Source of the DNA: Mycolicibacterium setense
GTDB taxonomy: Bacteria > Actinomycetota > Actinomycetes > Mycobacteriales > Mycobacteriaceae
DNA: 64,000 nt
NCBI RefSeq assembly: GCF_000805385.1
Contig: NZ_JTJW01000010.1
Location: 310,001-374,000, forward strand
Direction: 5' to 3'
How positions within the stretch are numbered: position 1 is the first letter of the stretch; every line of letters starts with the position of its first letter. Positions 59,914 to 64,000 of the stretch are shown in pieces. A model generated the notes under the pieces. The model saw nothing but the letters and a program-made list of their open reading frames with translations. It searched no databases and was not told the origin of the DNA. Position numbers and translations under genes: made by a program.

Positions 59914-60412
59914 ACTGCCGGTTGCGGTTTCGGTCAACGGGCGGGACTACCAGGGTGTGGTCGAGCCCCGCGTCACGCTGGCTGATTTCCTGCGGGACAA
60001 CTGTGGTCTGACCGGTACCCACCTCGGCTGCGAGCACGGTGCCTGCGGCGCCTGCACGGTCCTGCTGGACGGGCAGGCGGTCAGGTCATGTCTGGTGTTC
60101 GCCGTCCAGGTGGACGGCCAGGAGGTGACCACGGTCGAGGGCATCGCCGGCCCGGACGGTCAGCTTTCCCCGGTTCAGTCCGCGCTCAAGGAGTGCCATG
60201 GGCTGCAATGCGGCTTCTGCACACCGGGATTCGTCACCTCGATCACCGCGATGCTGCGGGACAACCCGAACCCCAGCGACGAGGAGATCCGCGAGGGGCT
60301 TTCGGGCAACTTCTGCCGCTGCACCGGATACCAGGGAATTGTCAACGCCGTGCACCGGGCCTGCGAACACGCGGAGACCGACGCGGGGCTCAAGCCTCTA
60401 GCTCAGCAATGA
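59906..60412 (+). CDS. molybdenum hydroxylase [2Fe-2S] subunit (CoxS-like)
   Basis: 168 residues. Plant-type [2Fe-2S] site in GCEHGACGACTVLLDG and a second cluster in QCGFCTPGFV with FCRCTGYQGI, the two-cluster pattern of xanthine dehydrogenase/CoxS small subunits. Last gene of the operon. Its end overlaps the convergent YdeI-like gene by 23 bp. Confidence 0.95.
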   Translation: MHELPVAVSVNGRDYQGVVEPRVTLADFLRDNCGLTGTHLGCEHGACGACTVLLDGQAVRSCLVFAVQVDGQEVTTVEGIAGPDGQLSPVQSALKECHGLQCGFCTPGFVTSITAMLRDNPNPSDEEIREGLSGNFCRCTGYQGIVNAVHRACEHAETDAGLKPLAQQ

Positions 60413-60824
60413 CTTTCGCGATCCGGCGGGCCCGGGTGTCCGCGGCCTTGGCTGCCTGCACCGAAGTGACATGGGCCTTCTGCTTGCTGTAGGAGAGGCG
60501 GTCCCACTTCGCCGCAGCGCCCGGTGACTCCTCCAGTGCGGCCCGTAGGTCATCGGGGACCTCCACGGTGCGCGGCTCGGTGTCAACGGTCAGGTCGACA
60601 TCGATGGCATCGCCGCCGCCGATCCCCGACTCGTTGCGGCGCTCGGCGCTGAACGGAATCAGGAACTTGCCGCCCATCGGCGCGATCGTCGACCGGTATC
60701 GGTAACCGTTCACGTCGACCACCACGGCCGGGCGCTTCCCCGCCGCCAGCGCGTCGACCACGTCGGCGGGAACCTCGATACCGGTGTTGTTGGCGTCCTG
60801 GAACATCGTCGTCGAGAACTTCAT
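60390..60824 (-). CDS. YdeI/DUF1905-type small protein
   Basis: 144 residues. N-terminal DUF1905 (GIEVPADVVDALAAGKRPAV, then VNGYRYRSTIAPMGGKFLIP) and a C-terminal YdeI/OmdA-type helix pair (RTVEVPDDLRAALEESPGAA, SYSKQKAHVTSV). Function of the family is not well defined. ATG at 60824; six residues further upstream would also be in frame. It is divergent from the oxidoreductase gene, 41 bp apart. Confidence 0.85.
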   Translation of the reverse strand: MKFSTTMFQDANNTGIEVPADVVDALAAGKRPAVVVDVNGYRYRSTIAPMGGKFLIPFSAERRNESGIGGGDAIDVDLTVDTEPRTVEVPDDLRAALEESPGAAAKWDRLSYSKQKAHVTSVQAAKAADTRARRIAKVIAELEA

Positions 60825-60865
60825 CAACCCTCCCTCCGCCAAACGTAGCCGGTAAGAGTGGAGGT

Positions 60866-61753
60866 ATGAAGATCGGATTCATCGGCCTGGGCAACATGGG
60901 CGCGGCAATGGCCGCCAACCTGCTCAAGGCCGGACACGAGGTCACCGCGTACAACCGCTCCCCCGGCAAGGTCGCCGAGTTGGCCGCCCAGGGTGCGCGA
61001 CCGGCGGCCTCGGTGTCCGAGGCTTGTCATCGCGACGTCGTCGTGACCATGCTCGCCGACGACGCCGCGGTTGCGGCCGTGACATTCGGGGATCACGGCG
61101 TGGTCGCCTCGCTACCCGCAGGCGCCGTCCACGTCTCGTCATCGACCATCAGCGTCGCCCTCGCCCAGCGGTTGGCCCAGGCCCACGGCGAGGCCGGCCA
61201 GGGTTTCGTCGCCGCCCCGGTGTTCGGCAGGCCCGAGGCCGCCGCGGCCGCCAAGCTTTTCGTCGTGGCGGCCGGCGCCCCGGCGGTCGTCGAGACGGTG
61301 ACACCGCTTTTCGATGCGATCGGGCAGCGCACATTCGTCCTCGGCCACGATCCTCAGGCCGCGAACCTCGTCAAGATCAGCGGCAACTTCCTGATCGCCT
61401 CGGTGATCGAATCCCTCGGTGAGGCAATGGCTCTGGTGGGCAAGGCCGGCGTGGACAAACAGCAGTACCTGGAGTTGTTGACCTCGACACTGTTCGACGC
61501 GCCGGTGTACCACACCTACGGCGGGTTGCTGGCCCGTGAGGAGTTCAGCCCGGCGGGTTTCGCCGCCCCACTCGGCCTCAAGGACGTCAAGCTGGCGCTG
61601 AGCGCGGGCGAGGAGCTACAGGTGCCCCTGCCGGTTGCGAGCCTGCTGCGCGACCGTTTCCTCACGCTGCTGGCCACCGGCGGCGGCGAATTGGACTGGT
61701 CGGCGATCGGTGCGCTCAGCGCGTGGGAGGCCGGAGGTGCCGGACCTGCCTAG
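60866..61753 (+). CDS. NAD(P)-dependent beta-hydroxyacid-dehydrogenase-like oxidoreductase
   Basis: 295 residues. Rossmann motif IGFIGLGNMGAAMAANLLKA near 3-22, substrate signature HVSSSTISVALAQRL, catalytic Lys in NLVKISGNFL. Related to tartronate semialdehyde/3-hydroxyisobutyrate dehydrogenases and imine reductase-like enzymes. Substrate unknown. A long palindrome follows its stop. Confidence 0.91.
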   Translation: MKIGFIGLGNMGAAMAANLLKAGHEVTAYNRSPGKVAELAAQGARPAASVSEACHRDVVVTMLADDAAVAAVTFGDHGVVASLPAGAVHVSSSTISVALAQRLAQAHGEAGQGFVAAPVFGRPEAAAAAKLFVVAAGAPAVVETVTPLFDAIGQRTFVLGHDPQAANLVKISGNFLIASVIESLGEAMALVGKAGVDKQQYLELLTSTLFDAPVYHTYGGLLAREEFSPAGFAAPLGLKDVKLALSAGEELQVPLPVASLLRDRFLTLLATGGGELDWSAIGALSAWEAGGAGPA

Positions 61754-61765
61754 GAACGCGACAAC

Positions 61766-61804
61766 GCTGAAGATTGCGGTCACCTGGTGACTGCAATCTT
61801 CAGC
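61766..61804. terminator. 39-bp near-perfect palindrome between convergent genes
   Basis: Arms GCTGAAGATTGC (61766-61777) and GCAATCTTCAGC (61793-61804), extended inward by a G-T pair and GTCACC/GGTGAC. It lies between two convergent stops, so a bidirectional hairpin terminator is the simplest reading; a repeat element is also possible. No T-run. Confidence 0.6.
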
Positions 61805-61823
61805 TCAACGTCGAACGCGAAAG

Positions 61824-62660
61824 CTAATCGGCAGCGACGACGCCGCGCAGGCCGTCGGCGCCGTACAGCGGTTCCAGCATTCCCGAGATGTCGGGTCCGC
61901 GCCGCAGAGCATGCCCGCCGTCGACACCGATGGCCTGACCGGTGATCCAGCCCGCGGCGTCGCTGAGGAGGAACACCGCCAGGTTGGCGATGTCCTCGAC
62001 CTCACCGAAGCGCGGCATCGGCGTGCAGGCCTCGTAGTCGTCACGGGCGGCCGGGAGTTCGAAGACAGGGCCGACCATCTCGGTGCGGGTCAAGCCTGGC
62101 CGGATGCTGTTGAACCGCACCGAGGAAGGCCCGAGCTCGTCGGCGGCCAGTTTGAGCAGATGGTCGAACGCCGCTTTGCTCACGCCGTACGCACCGAACC
62201 ATCGGTGGGTGTTGCTCGACGCGATCGAGGAGATGCCGACGAACGATCCGCCGCCACCACGGACCATCTCCCGGCCCGCGTGCTTGATCAGGTACATCGT
62301 GCCGTTGACGTTCAGGTCGACGGTCTGGCGCCACAATTCGGAGTCGATCTGCGTGATCGGACCGATGGTCAACGACCCGCCGGCGCTGTGCACCACACCG
62401 TGCAGCTGGCCGTGCCAGGCCGTGGCAGCGTCGACCGCGTGGCGGACCTCGTCCTCGTTGGTGACGTCGGCGGGCTCGTAGCGCACCGATCCTGGCCCCT
62501 GCGCACCCAGTTCGTCGGCAGCCGCGCTGAGCTTGTCGGCATTGCGCCCGATCAGCATGGCGTTACCGCCTGCGGCGACGATGGCAGCCGCGGCACCCTT
62601 CCCGATGCCGCTACCGCCACCGGTGACCAGGTAGGTGCGATCCTTCAACGACAGTTCCAT
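61824..62660 (-). CDS. short-chain dehydrogenase/reductase
   Basis: 278 residues from ATG at 62660, which has AAGGA eight bases upstream; an ATG at 62669 lacks spacing. Cofactor motif YLVTGGGSGIGKGAAAAIVA, catalytic Ser in VGISSIASSN and YxxxK in YGVSKAAF; DGGH near the end is typical of the 2,4-dienoyl-CoA reductase-like branch. Eleven bases after the enoyl-CoA hydratase gene, so a fatty-acyl substrate is likely. Confidence 0.91.
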   Translation of the reverse strand: MELSLKDRTYLVTGGGSGIGKGAAAAIVAAGGNAMLIGRNADKLSAAADELGAQGPGSVRYEPADVTNEDEVRHAVDAATAWHGQLHGVVHSAGGSLTIGPITQIDSELWRQTVDLNVNGTMYLIKHAGREMVRGGGGSFVGISSIASSNTHRWFGAYGVSKAAFDHLLKLAADELGPSSVRFNSIRPGLTRTEMVGPVFELPAARDDYEACTPMPRFGEVEDIANLAVFLLSDAAGWITGQAIGVDGGHALRRGPDISGMLEPLYGADGLRGVVAAD

Positions 62661-62671
62661 GTGTCCCATCC

Positions 62672-63577
62672 TTATGGTGTATCGCGCTGTGCGGGCTTCG
62701 GTTTGCCGAGGGTGCGCCAATCCGGCACATCCGGCGGCATGCCGACGGGCCAGCGGTTCTCGTTGACCGATGCCCAGTGCGCATGCCCGAGTTCGTGAAT
62801 GTGGAAAGCATGGCGCAGCGCCTCGGTGAAGCCCATCGCGTCGCTGGCCGCGTTGACCGAATCCTTGACCAACAGGGCCGCCATCGTCGGCCGCTCGGCG
62901 ATGCGCCGGGCGAATTCGAGTGTCTTGTCTTCGAGTTCGTCGCGCGCGAAGATCTTGGACACCATCCCCAGCCGGTAGGCCTCGTCGGCGTCGATCGAAT
63001 CACCGGTCAGCAGAAGCTCTTTGGCCTTGCGGGCACCGAACTCCCACGGGTGGGCGTAGTACTCGACGCCCGGCATCCCCATCCGCACGCCGACGACGTC
63101 GCTGAACTTGGCGTCGTCGGCCGCGACGATCAGGTCGCAGGCCCAGATGAGCATCAGGGCAGCCGAGATGGCGTTGCCCTGCACCTGGGCGATGGTGATC
63201 TTGCGCAGGTCACGCCACCGCCGGGTGTTCTCGAAGTAGAAGTGCCACTCCTGCAGGTAGGTGCGCTCGGTGACTCCGGCTGCGGTGGCGCCATGTGAGC
63301 GGAATGTCGGGTGCTGCGTCGGGCCAGGTTCACGCTCGGCCAGAGCTTCCTCGGAACCGAGGTCGTGGCCCGCCGAGAAGTTCTTGCCGCGCGCGCCCAG
63401 GATCACCACGCGGACCGCATCATCGGCCTCGGCCCGGCCGAACGCCTCGTCGAGTTGCACCAGAAGTGTCCGCGACTGGGCGTTCTGCGCATCCGGACGG
63501 TTCAGCCAGATCCGGGCGATGCGTCCGTCGTCGAGTGTTTCGTATTCGACCTGGCGGGCTGCGTCGGCACTGACCAT
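62672..63577 (-). CDS. enoyl-CoA hydratase/isomerase family protein
   Basis: 301 residues. Crotonase fold: oxyanion-hole motif FSAGHDLGSEEAL (about 67-79) and QVQGNAISAALMLIWACDLI (about 133-152). Where the classical Glu is expected the sequence is unlike standard hydratases (VRMGMPGVEYYAHP), so the exact reaction is open. Similar in length to M. tuberculosis EchA4-type proteins. First gene of a two-gene acyl-CoA operon with the SDR. Confidence 0.9.
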   Translation of the reverse strand: MVSADAARQVEYETLDDGRIARIWLNRPDAQNAQSRTLLVQLDEAFGRAEADDAVRVVILGARGKNFSAGHDLGSEEALAEREPGPTQHPTFRSHGATAAGVTERTYLQEWHFYFENTRRWRDLRKITIAQVQGNAISAALMLIWACDLIVAADDAKFSDVVGVRMGMPGVEYYAHPWEFGARKAKELLLTGDSIDADEAYRLGMVSKIFARDELEDKTLEFARRIAERPTMAALLVKDSVNAASDAMGFTEALRHAFHIHELGHAHWASVNENRWPVGMPPDVPDWRTLGKPKPAQRDTP

Positions 63578-63645
63578 TTCGGACCACCTCTTAGGCAGGG
63601 TAAGTAAGTTACGAACTGCACATTACGTGTATCAAGTAACCGGGC

Positions 63646-63685
63646 TCACACCGGGATCACAGCTAATGCGCAGGCGCTTCACAGC
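63646..63685 (+). promoter_or_regulatory. PhoP-box-like array with 11-bp period
   Basis: Four 7-mers start at 63646, 63657, 63668 and 63679: TCACACC, TCACAGC, GCGCAGG, TCACAGC, each separated by 4 nt. The known PhoP site is TCACAGC-N4-TCACAGC. It lies in the 265-bp gap between the enoyl-CoA hydratase gene and the exported protein at 63843. Confidence 0.6.
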
Positions 63686-63708
63686 GGGCGGACCGATATG
63701 GTCCGCCC
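63686..63708. repeat. 9-bp hairpin downstream of the PhoP-like array
   Basis: GGGCGGACC-GATAT-GGTCCGCCC, perfect arms, 63686-63694 and 63700-63708. It begins at the base after the last PhoP-like 7-mer. Possible promoter element, terminator or operator; the rest of 63578-63842 holds a -10-like TATTAT (63744-63749) and no gene. Confidence 0.5.
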
Positions 63709-63842
63709 CCGCCATCTGTGCGGCCATTTTGCCTTGTAGAGAGTATTATGTCGATACACGACAGGACCACTCACACTCGTCGCCGCACCACAGCGGCGAG
63801 ACGCTCAGCAAACATCTAGAGACCCTCGAGAGAAAGCACGAC

Positions 63843-64000
63843 ATGGCTGCATCCCTGCTTGTCACCCGCCGCTTCGTCGTCGCGGCAGGCATTGCCACGG
63901 CCATCGCCTCAGCCCCCGCTCTGGCGGTCCTGACTACTTCGTCTCAGGTGCTGGCCTCCTGCCCCAACGGCGAGACCGAGGACATCTACACCGGAGTGTG
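63843..64000 (+). CDS. exported protein (truncated by window end)
   Basis: Only the first 52 residues are visible. ATG at 63843, with GAGAGAAAGC upstream. Signal peptide with RR at 9-10 and a hydrophobic region rich in Ala (FVVAAGIATAIASAPALAVL), then Ser/Leu and a mature part starting near SCPNGETEDIYTGV, which looks like a Cys-containing exported mycobacterial small protein. The promoter region holds a PhoP-like array. Function unknown. Confidence 0.75.
   Translation, partial: MAASLLVTRRFVVAAGIATAIASAPALAVLTTSSQVLASCPNGETEDIYTGV

Noticed and set aside
55965..60412. Carbon monoxide dehydrogenase operon
   Set aside because: The CoxL signature loop with the active-site Cys is missing; only the general molybdenum hydroxylase features are present.
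63578..63842. Possible riboswitch or small RNA in the last gap
   Set aside because: One 9-bp hairpin and a few short repeats are visible, but no known riboswitch core; the PhoP-like array explains most of the structure better.

Overview
The window comes from the chromosome of a high-GC actinobacterium, almost certainly a rapidly growing Mycobacterium (Mycolicibacterium). Gene content and order follow, with insertions, the Mycobacterium tuberculosis block running from Rv0756c to Rv0788: purQ/purS, an FAD dehydrogenase, ptrB, purC, cyp126, purB, purD, the aldA operon, a TetR gene with cyp123, the cyp51 operon, a HIT protein and phoR/phoP. The RelZ-type alarmone synthetase next to purB is a feature known from M. 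smegmatis. GTG and TTG starts, 4-bp ATGA/GTGA gene overlaps and probable leaderless promoters also fit a mycobacterium.

Layout. (1) 1-3179, minus strand: a four-gene accessory module with an EspC-like type VII secretion (T7SS) target, a large WXG-domain protein with a hydrophobic glycine-rich C-terminus, a four-helix membrane protein and a PQQ-propeller-like lipoprotein. The base composition sampled here is below that of the neighbours. (2) 3291-23110: scattered purine biosynthesis genes (purQ, purS, purC, purB, purD), with cyp126 coupled to purB and ptrB coupled to purC. Among them lie redox enzymes, a DUF559 gene beside a long inverted repeat, the RNase HII/RelA fusion relZ, an APC permease and a Tat-exported esterase. 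(3) 23139-26637: a CYP125-type steroid P450 with an operator-like palindrome, a TetR regulator, an M15-like lipoprotein and a PknH-sensor-like lipoprotein. (4) 26655-39221: two divergent catabolic operons. One runs leftward from aldA (aldehyde dehydrogenase, SDR, 6-phosphogluconate-dehydrogenase-like enzyme, carboxymuconolactone-decarboxylase-like protein, orphan His/Cys-rich protein). The other runs rightward from a TetR regulator through a repetitive 27-residue small ORF, cyp123, an SDR, cyp51, its ferredoxin, an NTF2-like protein, adhB, a ketosteroid-isomerase-like protein and another SDR. A shared palindrome, TGGACANNTGTCC, lies at both divergent promoters.

(5) 39262-45872: HIT protein, phoR, phoP (with a PhoP-box-like repeat at its start), a protein with twelve uninterrupted decapeptide repeats, tRNA-Thr(UGU), an HNH nuclease directly after the tRNA, and a LuxR-type STAND regulator. 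(6) 46047-49931: an exported-protein cluster (unknown exported protein, GH5-like hydrolase, cutinase, VanX-like dipeptidase). (7) 50009-55732: a class III nucleotidyl cyclase/STAND protein translationally coupled to an FAD oxidoreductase, and a DUF5995 protein. (8) 55965-60412: a four-gene molybdenum hydroxylase operon of unknown substrate. (9) 60390-64000: YdeI-like protein, NAD(P) oxidoreductase, SDR, enoyl-CoA hydratase, and the start of an exported protein preceded by four 7-mers at exact 11-bp spacing that resemble a PhoP box.

No stretch longer than 300 bases lacks a gene; the longest gaps are 63578-63842 and 55733-55964. No IS element, CRISPR array or prophage was seen. All family assignments come from reading motifs; no database search was run.
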